A stretch of DNA of 18,791 nucleotides from CAJCBL01 sp035298965 (GCA_035298965.1 DATGXO010000162.1:1-18791); one strand, 5' to 3'. Shown: positions 1 to 7,512, counted from the stretch's first letter. The notes: generated by a model from the letters alone, not told the origin. Numbers and translations: made by a program.

Positions 1-1675
1 ACCACGCCGCGAAACCGGTTGCGCCGGGTTTCGGCTGGCCGCGCGGTGTCCAGACAATGGTGGCGGCGTCGGCCGAGAAGGCGACGACGCCTGCGCCGGC
101 GCTGTTCGGCGGCTCGCTCGCGAGCGCGGTCCACGTTGCGCCGCTGTCGGCGGACCAGGCGGCGCGGACTTCCGTGGTGCGGTTGCGGATGGTGCCGACG
201 CGCACGAGGCATTCCGGGCGGCGGCCGGCGAAGGCGATGCTCTCGGAGTTCGCAAAGCGCGGCGGCGCGGTGAACTGGAACTGCGGCTGGTCGAGATCGT
301 CGTGGCGGTAACCATCGAGATCGCCGAGCGCGCTCACGAGATGCGGGCCGACAGGCGGGCTGATCAGGCCGAGGGGCACCGTCTCCTCGAGGCCGTTGTC
401 CTGGAACCACCATTCGACCGACTTGCCGGCATCGGCCGCGGTGAGGTTGCGCGAGGCCCAGATGCCGTAGCCGGTGGTGAAGAGCGCGTGGTCGGGCGCG
501 AACGGATCGATCTTCACATCGCTCATCCAGTGCGGCGTGTGGTGCTCGGTCCAGCTGGCGCCGGAGTGGTCCCACGTGGAGGTTTCGAGCAACGGCTTCC
601 AGGTGCGACCGGCGTCGGTGCTGCGGTAGATCTCGTCGTGCGGCTCGAAGTGGCAGAACGTCGACGCGAGAATCGTGTTGGGTTGCGCGGGATCGAATGT
701 GACCGCTCCGTAGCCGAAACCGGTGCGCGGTTTCTTGTCGCCGCGGGCGGGGGTGATGTCGGTCCAGTCGCCGCTCGTGGTGTCGAGTTTCCACACGGCG
801 CCATCGGTCATCGTGTTCGGGCCGGGGTCGTTGCCGTAGGCGAGGTAGAGCGCGCCAGCGGGAGTGAGCGCCGCGCGGGTGGGGCGGAAGCCGAGCGGCT
901 GGCCGGCGACGGGTTGCCAGGTCGCGCCGGCGTCGGTCGAGCGGAAGAGGCTCGTCTCCCGCGTGGAGACGGCCGCGTAGAGGATGGCGGTCGGCCGGCC
1001 GGCGGTGCTGCCGCTCGGATCGAAGAGGATCCAGACGATGCCGACCATCTGCGGCATGCGCGGATCGCCGGAGTTGGCGGCGGGCGACGTGGCGACCGCG
1101 GGGAACGACGCCACGCGCGACCAAGTGGCGCCGCGATCGGAGCTGCGCCAGAGGCCGGCATCGCGTGAGCCGATGAACAGGATACGGCCGTCGAGCGGGT
1201 CGACGGCGAGGCGCTCGCCGTTGCCGCGGCCGGCTTCGTTGCCGCCGAGGCGGAAGGGCAGCTCGGTGCGTTGCCACGTCGCGCCGCGGTCGGCGGAGCG
1301 GAGCAGGGCGGCGTTGGGCATCTCGGGGCGGTTGTAGATGCCCGCAGCGAGATAGACGCGCTCCGGGTCGCAGGCATCGAGCGCGATGCCGTCGACGCCG
1401 GTCAGGTGCCAGTCGTCCATCCCGAGTGAGTCGGTGAGGGGGACCCAGCGCTCGGCGGCGGCATCCCAGCGATAGGCGCCGCCGACATCCGTGCGCGCGT
1501 AGGCGAGTCCGCGCTCGGCGGGATGGAAGGCGAGCCCTGTCACGAACCCGCCGCCGCGGATCTGGACGTTGCGCCACGTGTAGGGCGCTGCGGCGGCCGG
1601 CTCTGCGTCGGTGGTGGTTGCGACGAACGACCCGAGCACGAGCGCGCCGAGGGCAAAGAAAGGGAAGCGGACCAT
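1..1675 (-). CDS. GH74 xyloglucanase-like secreted glycoside hydrolase, 3' end outside window
   Basis: Likely hydrolyses the beta-1,4-glucan backbone of xyloglucan outside the cytoplasm. Only the first 558 residues are visible; the frame is open to the window edge and no stop is seen. A signal peptide is evident (hydrophobic residues 4-19, likely cleavage near 24). The mature N terminus opens with YTWRNV, then YARTDVGGAYRW at 59-70 and a DDWHLTGVD stretch, typical of GH74. Several Asp-box turns of the S-x-D-x-G-x-T-W type mark beta-propeller blades. The two family catalytic aspartates appear as Asp63 (RTDVGG) and Asp386 (HWMSDVKIDPF), followed by GLEETVPLGLISPP and GDLDGYRHDDLD, also conserved in the family. 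The Asp-Asp spacing of 323 looks shorter than I recall for characterised enzymes (about 410-430). The start is the only ATG giving the signal peptide. Endo versus exo action cannot be decided. The family call is firm, the exact substrate inferred. Confidence 0.85.
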   Translation of the reverse strand, partial: MVRFPFFALGALVLGSFVATTTDAEPAAAAPYTWRNVQIRGGGFVTGLAFHPAERGLAYARTDVGGAYRWDAAAERWVPLTDSLGMDDWHLTGVDGIALDACDPERVYLAAGIYNRPEMPNAALLRSADRGATWQRTELPFRLGGNEAGRGNGERLAVDPLDGRILFIGSRDAGLWRSSDRGATWSRVASFPAVATSPAANSGDPRMPQMVGIVWILFDPSGSTAGRPTAILYAAVSTRETSLFRSTDAGATWQPVAGQPLGFRPTRAALTPAGALYLAYGNDPGPNTMTDGAVWKLDTTSGDWTDITPARGDKKPRTGFGYGAVTFDPAQPNTILASTFCHFEPHDEIYRSTDAGRTWKPLLETSTWDHSGASWTEHHTPHWMSDVKIDPFAPDHALFTTGYGIWASRNLTAADAGKSVEWWFQDNGLEETVPLGLISPPVGPHLVSALGDLDGYRHDDLDQPQFQFTAPPRFANSESIAFAGRRPECLVRVGTIRNRTTEVRAAWSADSGATWTALASEPPNSAGAGVVAFSADAATIVWTPRGQPKPGATGFAAW

Positions 1676-1732
1676 AGGGGACCAGCAGCAGATTTCGCGG
1701 CCGATGCGCCCGCAAGAGAAACCCCCGCGAGC

Positions 1733-1762
1733 AACCCGCCAGCGCGGGCTGCGGCGCGGGTT
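1733..1762 (-). terminator. GC-rich hairpin between the YjbQ gene and the GH74 gene
   Basis: A 7-bp stem, AACCCGC (1733-1739) pairing with GCGGGTT (1756-1762), lies in the 127-nt gap after the YjbQ stop codon on the minus strand. There is no clear U tract, only a weakly T-rich stretch beyond it. It could attenuate transcription between the two genes; the evidence is only the stem. Confidence 0.3.
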
Positions 1763-1802
1763 TGATGCGTCGGTTGGACGGGCGCTGTGCTGGCCGCGCC
1801 GG

Positions 1803-2219
1803 CTACTCCCCGATGATTTTCACGAGGACACGTTTGCGGCGGAGGCCGTCGAACTCGCCGTAGAAGATCTGCTCCCACGGGCCGAAATCGAGGCGACCTT
1901 CCGTCACGGCGACGACGACCTCGCGGCCCATGAGCGTGCGCTTGAGGTGGGCGTCGGCGTTGTCCTCGCCGTGGTTGTGCGCGTATTGGCTGTGCGGTTT
2001 TTCGGGCGCAAGGTGCTCGAGCCATTTCTCGAAATCCGCGTGGAGGCCGCTCTCGTCGTCGTTGATGAAGACGGAGGCGGAGATGTGCATGGCGTTGACG
2101 AGGCAGAGACCCTCGCGGATGCCGCTGGCGCGCAGCTCGGCTTCGACCTGCGGCGTGATGTTGAGGAACGCCCGGCGGGCGGGCACTTCGAACCAGAGCT
2201 CCTTGCGGTGCGACTTCAT
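1803..2219 (-). CDS. YjbQ/UPF0047 family protein
   Basis: A 138-residue protein of the YjbQ (UPF0047) family, small single-domain proteins assembling as trimers. Some members can replace thiamine-phosphate synthase weakly, hence the database name secondary thiamine-phosphate synthase; the physiological role is unsettled. Visible family features are the EGLCLVNAMHISASVFIND segment in the middle, the HNHGEDNADAHLKRTLMG block with conserved His and Asn, and VTEGRLDFGPWEQIFYGEFDG near the C terminus. The length matches the family. I chose the ATG at 2219 because the protein then begins MKSHRKELWFEVPAR as in relatives; an in-frame ATG at 2282 would add 21 arginine- and alanine-rich residues that do not look like the family. 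No convincing Shine-Dalgarno is seen. The GH74 gene follows on the same strand after 127 nt, with no obvious functional link. Confidence 0.88.
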   Translation of the reverse strand: MKSHRKELWFEVPARRAFLNITPQVEAELRASGIREGLCLVNAMHISASVFINDDESGLHADFEKWLEHLAPEKPHSQYAHNHGEDNADAHLKRTLMGREVVVAVTEGRLDFGPWEQIFYGEFDGLRRKRVLVKIIGE

Positions 2220-2300
2220 GGCGCGAGCTTGGCTCCGAGCGCCGCCAGGCCAAGCGACGAAGGGCACCAGTCGACCTTGCATCGGCGATCTCGGCTGCAG

Positions 2301-2323
2301 GCGAGTGGTACCGCGAGTGGTAC
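2301..2323. repeat. Two tandem copies of an 11-nt motif, 12-nt period
   Basis: GCGAGTGGTAC occurs at 2301-2311 and again at 2313-2323, separated by one base. It lies in the divergent intergenic region between the YjbQ gene and the first lipoprotein gene, about 30 nt before the 44-nt palindrome. Tandem motifs at this spacing (just over one helix turn) can be protein-binding sites, but nothing here proves it. Confidence 0.6.
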
Positions 2324-2353
2324 GGACGTGCCGGAAACTACGGGATGGGTTCG

Positions 2354-2397
2354 CGCCGACCGGATAAGTTGACGGCCGTCAACTTATCCGGTCGGCG
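2354..2397. repeat. Perfect 44-nt palindrome with ACGGCCGT core
   Basis: Each base from 2354 to 2375 pairs with its partner from 2397 back to 2376: 22 bp with no mismatch and no loop. The inner arm reads GGATAAGTTGACGG, mirrored after the centre. It lies 100 nt upstream of the first lipoprotein gene and 134 nt upstream of the divergent YjbQ gene. It therefore sits between two 5' ends, where a terminator would serve no annotated gene. A second 44-nt palindrome with the same central eight bases lies at 4124-4167, on the other side of the lipoprotein pair. Operator, cruciform element and mobile-repeat relic are all possible. Confidence 0.9.
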
Positions 2398-2497
2398 GCG
2401 GGGTGGACGACTGGGGGCGACAGTCGTGGGCGGAGCGGGGCGGATGCCGACGTGGCGAAAAACGGGTTGCCGGCATTTTTCCCGCACTCGATCTTCA

Positions 2498-3457
2498 ATG
2501 CGGATGGTCACCCCACGTATTCTCACCCCACTTGCCGCCGCATTGCTCATTCTGACCGGCTGCAACACCACCAATCGCGTCGCGGTTCCCGCCGCTGCCG
2601 CCCCGAGCCTCGGAGGCACCGCGAGCCGCGTGCTCGTGCCCAATCCGGAGGTCTCAGCACGGATTCCCGGCTCGAATATCGCCGGCGCTTCGATCGCCGC
2701 CTGCTCCGCCGTCCCCGGCGGATTTCTCGTCGGCGCCATCATCGGGGCAGCGAGCAGTGGCGCCGATTCCGCGATCGAGAACCGGCAGGCGAAGACCGCC
2801 GAGACGCTCGTCACGCCGATCCGCAACGTGCTCGTCGGAGTCGACACGCCGGAGCAGATCGCCGCGGAGTTGCGGGCGGCGTTCGCGGGCAACGTCCAGT
2901 TTCAGCCGGAGTTGCTCGTGCTCGACCGGCAGGCATTTCCGAAGAAGGACGTCATCAAAACCTGGCTGGAGCAGGCGCCGCACCGGACGTTGCTGCTCGT
3001 GCGCTGCGACTACTATTTCACCGCGGACTTCGGGCGGCTGGTGGTCGACGCCACCGTCGATCTCATCACCGACGACGGGAAACTGCGCGCGCTCGGCACG
3101 AAACGTTTCCTGCCGTTCCCCGGTCTTTATCACAACTATCTCGCGACCGACATCGCTCTGAGCGGCACCTCGCGCGACAAGGAGGCCAATGCCGCCGCCT
3201 GGGCCGCCCGCGGCGAGGCGCTGCGCGGACAACTCGCCGCCGCCGTGCGGGAGCTCACCACGATGATCGCCTACGATCTCCAACAACCGGCGACAGCCAC
3301 CGAGGGTGGCACGTACGAAGAACGCGTCATGGTCCCGATGCTGGGCGGCGCGATGGTGCAGGGCGGCGGAGTGCAGATGAAAGCGCGGCAGGAGCGCATC
3401 GCCGACAGCCGCCGCTGGCTGCGCGCGAAGACCGGCGAGCTGTTCTCGGTCGAGTGA
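2498..3457 (+). CDS. Predicted lipoprotein of unknown function
   Basis: A 319-residue predicted lipoprotein. The N terminus has a positive charge, a hydrophobic stretch and the lipobox LILTGC, giving Cys22 as the probable lipidated residue. A glycine-rich hydrophobic segment around residues 56-88 (GSNIAGASIAAC, then GGFLVGAIIGAASSG) resembles a glycine zipper that could sit in or against a membrane. The remainder is soluble-looking alpha/beta with VRCDYYFTADFGRLVVDATVDLIT in the middle and a long basic C-terminal tail. I do not recognise the family. The start at ATG 2498 (alternative ATG 2504, two residues shorter) is chosen because the frame upstream is arginine-rich and would bury the signal sequence. 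No clear ribosome binding site is visible. The stop overlaps the next gene's start by GTGA, so the two are almost certainly translated together. A role in the envelope is inferred only from the signal. Confidence 0.8.
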   Translation: MRMVTPRILTPLAAALLILTGCNTTNRVAVPAAAAPSLGGTASRVLVPNPEVSARIPGSNIAGASIAACSAVPGGFLVGAIIGAASSGADSAIENRQAKTAETLVTPIRNVLVGVDTPEQIAAELRAAFAGNVQFQPELLVLDRQAFPKKDVIKTWLEQAPHRTLLLVRCDYYFTADFGRLVVDATVDLITDDGKLRALGTKRFLPFPGLYHNYLATDIALSGTSRDKEANAAAWAARGEALRGQLAAAVRELTTMIAYDLQQPATATEGGTYEERVMVPMLGGAMVQGGGVQMKARQERIADSRRWLRAKTGELFSVE

Positions 3458-4029
3458 ACGGGTGCGCAGGCATCGATCGCGGCGACCCCCGGCTGGCTGC
3501 GGTTGCGCTTCTGGGCGCGCTGCTGCTGGCCGGCTGTGAGCCCGCCCCTCTGCCGGTGCGGCTGCAAAACCGTGCCGCACCGCTCGGGCCGGTGGCGGCG
3601 GAGCGGACCGAACTCACGCTCCTGCCGGTGATCGACGGACGTCCCCGCGATGAAGGCGCTACCGGCGACGAAACGCGGCTTGGCGGCGCGGTCGTCACGC
3701 GCGATTCGCTCGCCGCCTGGATCGAGGCGGAATTGCGGCGGCAGCTCGACGCACGCTATCGCCTCGTGGCGAGCGACGCACCGCCGGCGCAGGGGCAGGC
3801 ATTGCGCGTGCGCGTGGCGGCCTGCTACGCGAGGCCGATCGGCGGGCAGATGTCCGCGCAGGTGGTGCTCGAAGTCGAGTGGTTCGACGGCGCTGAGGTG
3901 CGGAGTCGCACGATGCTCCGTGGCCAACGGGTCGGCGCGATCTGGTGGAGCGCGCAACTCGAGGTCGGCTCGGCCCTGCGGCTCGCGCTCGAGGATGCCG
4001 TACGGCAGCTCGCCAAACCGGCGGATTGA
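3454..4029 (+). CDS. Small predicted lipoprotein, loosely YajG-like
   Basis: A 191-residue lipoprotein starting at GTG 3454, which overlaps the stop of the upstream lipoprotein gene (GTGA). The signal sequence is hydrophobic from residue 14 and ends in the lipobox LLLAGC, giving Cys28 as the lipidated residue. The body has the pattern LTLLPVIDGRPRDEG, then WIEAELRRQLDARYRLV, then alternating beta strands (RVRVAACYARP, AQVVLEVEWF, RTMLRGQ) and a C-terminal helix. The LLPVIDGRP motif with a following strand-rich domain recalls YajG-type and other outer-membrane auxiliary lipoproteins, but this is a resemblance by eye and not an assignment. The frame stays open far upstream through the neighbouring gene, an effect of high GC rather than a longer protein. 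The tight overlap suggests the two lipoproteins act together, perhaps as partners at the outer membrane. Confidence 0.78.
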   Translation: MNGCAGIDRGDPRLAAVALLGALLLAGCEPAPLPVRLQNRAAPLGPVAAERTELTLLPVIDGRPRDEGATGDETRLGGAVVTRDSLAAWIEAELRRQLDARYRLVASDAPPAQGQALRVRVAACYARPIGGQMSAQVVLEVEWFDGAEVRSRTMLRGQRVGAIWWSAQLEVGSALRLALEDAVRQLAKPAD

Positions 4030-4369
4030 AGACCGCCCGCAGCGATGCCGTTGCGGGTGGCACGCTTGACGCCCGTGATTCACGGGATCTTCAGGATTCC
4101 GCGATGAGCCATCCGTGGGCCACCCCGCGCGTTTTTGTGATACGGCCGTATCACGAAAACGCGCGGGCGATGCGGCGGGGAAGGGGCACTCCTCCTGCTT
4201 CCGCGGGGCATGGCTGGTTGAGTGACTGGTTCGACGGTGCCGCGCTGAATTGCGGCGCTATGGTGGAGGGACTCATCGACGGCGGCGGCCATGGCGGCGG
4301 CGGGCCGCGTTCATGCCGGTTGCGCAGCGGTGGGGACTGTGCTACCCCTCCCGGCCCGACCACACCGGC
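4030..4369. other. 340-nt intergenic region without a gene
   Basis: This gap between the second lipoprotein gene and the Minf_1886 gene holds the near-perfect palindrome at 4124-4167. After that it is GC-rich, with a GGCGGCGGCC-type low-complexity stretch near 4280-4300. No plausible protein is seen in either direction: open frames here are arginine- and glycine-rich and look like shadows. A TTGCGC followed 14 nt later by TGCTAC (4320-4345) is a poor promoter candidate because the spacing is too short. Confidence 0.6.
4124..4167. repeat. 44-nt palindrome with one mismatch, ACGGCCGT core
   Basis: The 22-nt arms pair fully except 4136/4155, where T faces G (a wobble in RNA). The inner arm reads GTGATACGG, with a T run at 4132-4136 and an A run at 4156-4159 mirrored outside it. 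It begins 94 nt after the stop of the second lipoprotein gene. A transcript through it would fold into a very stable hairpin, so it could end lipoprotein transcription. Its length and central eight bases equal those of the palindrome at 2354-2397, which is not in a terminator position, so a shared element type is as likely. Confidence 0.85.
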
Positions 4370-4810
4370 ATGCAAGACCTCGAATTCAACGAGATCATCG
4401 ACCTCATCCACAAAGACGACTCCCGCTTCGACAAACGCGCCTATCACTTTGTCCGCGCGGGCCTTGATTTCACGGTCAAGGAGTTGAAGAAACGCGACCC
4501 CGAGCGTGCGAAGAAGAGCCAGCATGTGGCCGGGCAGGAGCTGCTCCACGGGTTTCGCGCCTACGCGATCGACCAGTTCGGCCCGCTCGCGCACACCGTG
4601 CTCACCGACTGGGGACTGAGCCGCTGCCGCGACTTCGGCGAGATCGTCTTCAAGCTGATCGAGTACAACGTGCTTTCGAAAACCGACAACGACTGCCTCG
4701 AGGATTTCGCCGAAGTCTTCGATTTCGACGAGGCGTTCCTCCAACCGTTTGAGCCGGAGAAGCGCCGCCTGCCGCTGCCCGAACTCGCCGAAGGCGAGGA
4801 GAAGGAGTGA
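4370..4810 (+). CDS. Minf_1886 family protein
   Basis: A 146-residue soluble protein of the family named after Minf_1886 of Methylacidiphilum, common in Verrucomicrobiota and Planctomycetota; its function is not known to me. Visible features are an acidic helical start (MQDLEFNEIIDLIHKDDSRFDKRAYHFVRAGLDF, 1-34), a basic KKRDPERAKKSQHVAGQELLHGFRAYAIDQFG middle, TVLTDWGLSRCRDFGEIVFKLIEY, then an acidic C-terminal region. No signal peptide or membrane segment is present. I chose ATG 4370 because the upstream frame (to ATG 4250) encodes arginine-rich sequence unlike a protein start and the family begins at this point. No good Shine-Dalgarno precedes it. A very strong AAGGAGGTGA lies just after the stop, with no start codon near it. 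The M16 peptidase gene follows after 143 nt. Confidence 0.85.
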   Translation: MQDLEFNEIIDLIHKDDSRFDKRAYHFVRAGLDFTVKELKKRDPERAKKSQHVAGQELLHGFRAYAIDQFGPLAHTVLTDWGLSRCRDFGEIVFKLIEYNVLSKTDNDCLEDFAEVFDFDEAFLQPFEPEKRRLPLPELAEGEEKE

Positions 4811-4835
4811 ACGATAGAAAAAGGAGGTGAGGAAA

Positions 4836-4870
4836 GGCGGGGCCGGGGGATTGATCATCGCAGCCCCGCC
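4836..4870 (+). terminator. 8-bp GC hairpin after the Minf_1886 gene
   Basis: GGCGGGGC (4836-4843) pairs with GCCCCGCC (4863-4870) around a 19-nt loop, 26 nt after the Minf_1886 stop. No U tract follows on the plus strand. It may slow or end transcription before the M16 gene, but the call rests on position and stem alone. Confidence 0.35.
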
Positions 4871-4917
4871 CCGGTCCTGCGCTCCGCTTCCGCCGCGTTC
4901 GCGGTCCTCGCTCCTTT

Positions 4918-4952
4918 CGCAATCTCCACTCTGCATTCTTCGTTCCTTTTCT
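4918..4952 (+). repeat. 7-nt periodic pyrimidine-rich tract before the M16 start codon
   Basis: Five consecutive 7-mers run to within one base of the ATG at 4954. Four share the pattern NNNNNTC: CGCAATC (4918), TCCACTC (4925), then TGCATTC (4932) and TTCGTTC (4939). CTTTTCT (4946) is a weaker fifth. No Shine-Dalgarno exists between this tract and the start codon. Similar 7-nt tracts abut the starts of the PfkB kinase and kdsA genes. Confidence 0.65.
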
Positions 4953-4953
4953 C

Positions 4954-7512
4954 ATGCCCGCCAAACGCGCCCGTCGCTCCAGTGATTTCGATCTGCTCCG
5001 CCCGTTCTGGGCCGAGGCCGTGCACCGTCACGTGCTGCCCAACGGCCTCACCGTGCTGCTCAAGCCCGACCACTCCTCGGCGCTCTGCTCGGTGCAGGTG
5101 TGGGTGAAGACCGGCAGCATCCACGAGGGCGGATTGCTCGGCGCGGGCCTCTCGCACTACCTCGAGCACATGCTCTTCAAGGGCACCGAGCGCCGTGCCG
5201 GCCGCGAGATCTCCGCGACAGTCCAGGCGCACGGCGGCTACATCAACGCCTACACGACCTTCGACCGCACCGTCTACTACATCGACATCCCGAGCGAACA
5301 CGCCGGCGTGGCGGTCGATCTGCTCGCCGATGCCGTGCTGCACTCCACGCTTCCCGCCGAGGAGGTCGAGCGCGAGCGGCAGGTCATCCTGCGCGAGATC
5401 GACATGACGCTCGACGAGCCCGACCAACGCCTCGGGCAGACGCTCTTCGAGACGGCTTTCCGCCAGCATCCCTATCAGCACCCGATCATCGGCCACCGCG
5501 CGGTGTTCGAGGCCGTCACGCGCGACGATCTCGTGGCCTACTATCGCTCGCGCTACGTGCCGAACAATCTGGTGCTCGTCGTCGCCGGCCACTTCGAGCC
5601 CGCCGCGCTGCTGGCCGAGGTCGAGAAACATTTCGGCTCCGCGCCCCGCGCGCGTCTCGCTCCGGTGTATCTGCCGAGTGAAGCCGTGCCGCTCGCCCCC
5701 CGCGAGGCGCACTTGTTCGAGGACGTCCAGATCTCCCGCGCCGGGCTCGGTTGGCAGATCCCCGGGCTCGACCATGCCGACACCCCCGTGCTCGACCTGC
5801 TCGGCACCGTGCTCGGCTACGGCAACAGCTCCATCCTCTGGCAGGAGCTGCGCGAGCGTCGCCGGCTCGTGCACTCGATCGACGCCTCCGCGTGGAATCC
5901 CGGCACGGTCGGTCTGTTCTACGTCTCGATGCTCTGCGATCCCGACAAACGCGCCGCCGCCAGCGCCGCGGTGCAGGCGGAGTTGGCGAAGATCGCCCGC
6001 CGCGGCATCGCGCCGTCGTTGCTCGCGAAGGCCGTGCGTCAGCTCGTCGTCGGCGAAATCAACACCCGCAAGACCATGAGCGGCCAAGCGTCGCGCCTCG
6101 GCCTCGCCGAGGTCGTGGTCGGAAATTTGCACTACAGCCGGCACTATTTCGACCGGCTCGCGAAGATCACGCCGGCCGACATCCGGCGCGTCGCTGCCAC
6201 CTATTTCGTGCCGGAGCGTTTCACCGCTGTTTCGCTCAATCCGAAAGTCGCCGCCGCCGCTCCCACCGCGGAGGCGCCCGCGGCGGAGATGGCCGACTTT
6301 GCGGAGGAGCGCGTCGCCAACGGCGCGCGCCTCCTGCTCCTTCCCGACAAACGCCTGCCCAATCTTCACCTGCGGCTCGTCTGCCTGGGCGGCGTCACGC
6401 ACGACCTGCTGGAGGCGCGCGGCGCGCTCTCGCTGATGGTGACGTTGCTCACCAAGGACACGAAAAGACGCACGGCCGACGAGGTCGCCGAGGCGATCGA
6501 GGCGGTCGGCGGCACGTTCCACGAATTTTCTGGGAACAACACCTTCGGGCTCAGCCTCGAGGTCCTGCCGGGCGACATCGACCGCGCGCTCGACGTGCTC
6601 GGTGATGCAGTGCTCGCGCCCGCGTTCGCGAAGGAGACGCTCGAGATCGAGCGCGAGGCGCATCTCGCCGCGCTGGCCGAGCAGGCGGACGATGTCGTCA
6701 CCGTCGGCCGGAAGCTCGTGCGCCGGAAATTCTTCGGCGCGCACCCGCTCGCGGTCGACTCGCATGGGACCGAGGAGGGCTTGAAGGCCGTGACGCCGGC
6801 GTTGCTGCGCGGGTTGCACCGGCGCCTGCTGGTTGCCGGAAACTGCGTGCTGGCGGTCACCGGCGACTTCGAGCCGCGGAAACTCGTGCCGAAGCTGAAG
6901 GCGTTCCTGGCAAAACTGCCGAAGGGCGCCGCGCCCGCCGAGGGGCCGGAATTTGCCGGGCCGCAGGCCGGTGCTTTCGTGGAGGTCCAGCCGCGCCAGC
7001 AGGCCGTCGTCTTCCACGCGTTTCCGTGCCCGGGAATTCGCGACGCCGACCATTACGTGTCCGAGGTGGCCGACGAGGTTTTCAGCGGCATGGCCTCGAA
7101 CCTCTTCGAGCGGGTGCGCGAGCAGAAGGGCCTCGCGTACTTCGTGCGTTCGTCGCGCGTGCTCGGCGTCGACACCGGGCTCTTCGGTTTCTACGCCGGC
7201 ACCGCGCCCGAGAAGGCGCGTGAGGTGCTCGACGAGATCGAGGCCGAGGTGCGCCGCGTGCAGGACGGCGGCATCGCGCCCGAGGAGTTGCTCCGCTGCC
7301 AGACGCGTCTCAAGGCCGCCCGGCGCATGAGTCTCCAGACCAACGGCGCGCGTGCGTTGCAGGCCGCGCTCAACGCCGTGTACGGGCTGCCGGTCAACGA
7401 CTGGAAGAACTACGACGCGCGCATCGACGCCGTGTCGATCGAGCAGCTCCGCGATTTCGCGCGGCGGTACTTCACGCCGGCGCAGCGCGTCGAGCTCGTC
7501 GTCCGGCCGTAG
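4954..7512 (+). CDS. M16 family zinc metallopeptidase with two fused modules
   Basis: An 852-residue peptidase of family M16 (pitrilysin / processing-peptidase type). Each half carries the two-domain M16 fold, so one chain supplies what many bacteria encode as two subunits. The N-terminal module has the inverted zinc motif HYLEH (68-72) in LSHYLEHMLFKGTERR; the third ligand is probably Glu148 in the ERERQVILREID helix, 76 residues after His72. GGYINAYTTFDRTVYY and YVPNNLVLVVAGHF are further landmarks. The C-terminal module (from about residue 445) has no HxxEH; its equivalent reads GALSLMVTLLTKDT. It keeps the ERVREQKGLAYFVRSS motif typical of the inactive half that binds substrate. No signal peptide is seen, so a cytoplasmic peptide-degrading role is likeliest. 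ATG 4954 is the only start fitting the fold and lacks a Shine-Dalgarno. Substrate unknown. Confidence 0.92.
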   Translation: MPAKRARRSSDFDLLRPFWAEAVHRHVLPNGLTVLLKPDHSSALCSVQVWVKTGSIHEGGLLGAGLSHYLEHMLFKGTERRAGREISATVQAHGGYINAYTTFDRTVYYIDIPSEHAGVAVDLLADAVLHSTLPAEEVERERQVILREIDMTLDEPDQRLGQTLFETAFRQHPYQHPIIGHRAVFEAVTRDDLVAYYRSRYVPNNLVLVVAGHFEPAALLAEVEKHFGSAPRARLAPVYLPSEAVPLAPREAHLFEDVQISRAGLGWQIPGLDHADTPVLDLLGTVLGYGNSSILWQELRERRRLVHSIDASAWNPGTVGLFYVSMLCDPDKRAAASAAVQAELAKIARRGIAPSLLAKAVRQLVVGEINTRKTMSGQASRLGLAEVVVGNLHYSRHYFDRLAKITPADIRRVAATYFVPERFTAVSLNPKVAAAAPTAEAPAAEMADFAEERVANGARLLLLPDKRLPNLHLRLVCLGGVTHDLLEARGALSLMVTLLTKDTKRRTADEVAEAIEAVGGTFHEFSGNNTFGLSLEVLPGDIDRALDVLGDAVLAPAFAKETLEIEREAHLAALAEQADDVVTVGRKLVRRKFFGAHPLAVDSHGTEEGLKAVTPALLRGLHRRLLVAGNCVLAVTGDFEPRKLVPKLKAFLAKLPKGAAPAEGPEFAGPQAGAFVEVQPRQQAVVFHAFPCPGIRDADHYVSEVADEVFSGMASNLFERVREQKGLAYFVRSSRVLGVDTGLFGFYAGTAPEKAREVLDEIEAEVRRVQDGGIAPEELLRCQTRLKAARRMSLQTNGARALQAALNAVYGLPVNDWKNYDARIDAVSIEQLRDFARRYFTPAQRVELVVRP

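Noticed and set aside
302..1168. A 288-residue plus-strand open frame opposite the GH74 gene
   Set aside because: No family features; the minus strand reads through with signal peptide, Asp-box repeats and both catalytic residues.
2452..3453. N-terminal extension of the second lipoprotein frame through the first lipoprotein gene
   Set aside because: Arg/His-rich sequence in another frame of a real gene; the lipobox-bearing start at GTG 3454 explains the protein.
4320..4345. Promoter of the Minf_1886 gene (TTGCGC and TGCTAC)
   Set aside because: Spacing of 14 nt is too short for a usual sigma-70 promoter and both boxes match poorly.
4855..7053. A 732-residue open frame on the minus strand opposite the M16 gene
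   Set aside because: It is the antisense shadow of a clear M16 peptidase; its product is rich in Arg, Glu and Gly with no domain, as expected from high third-position GC.
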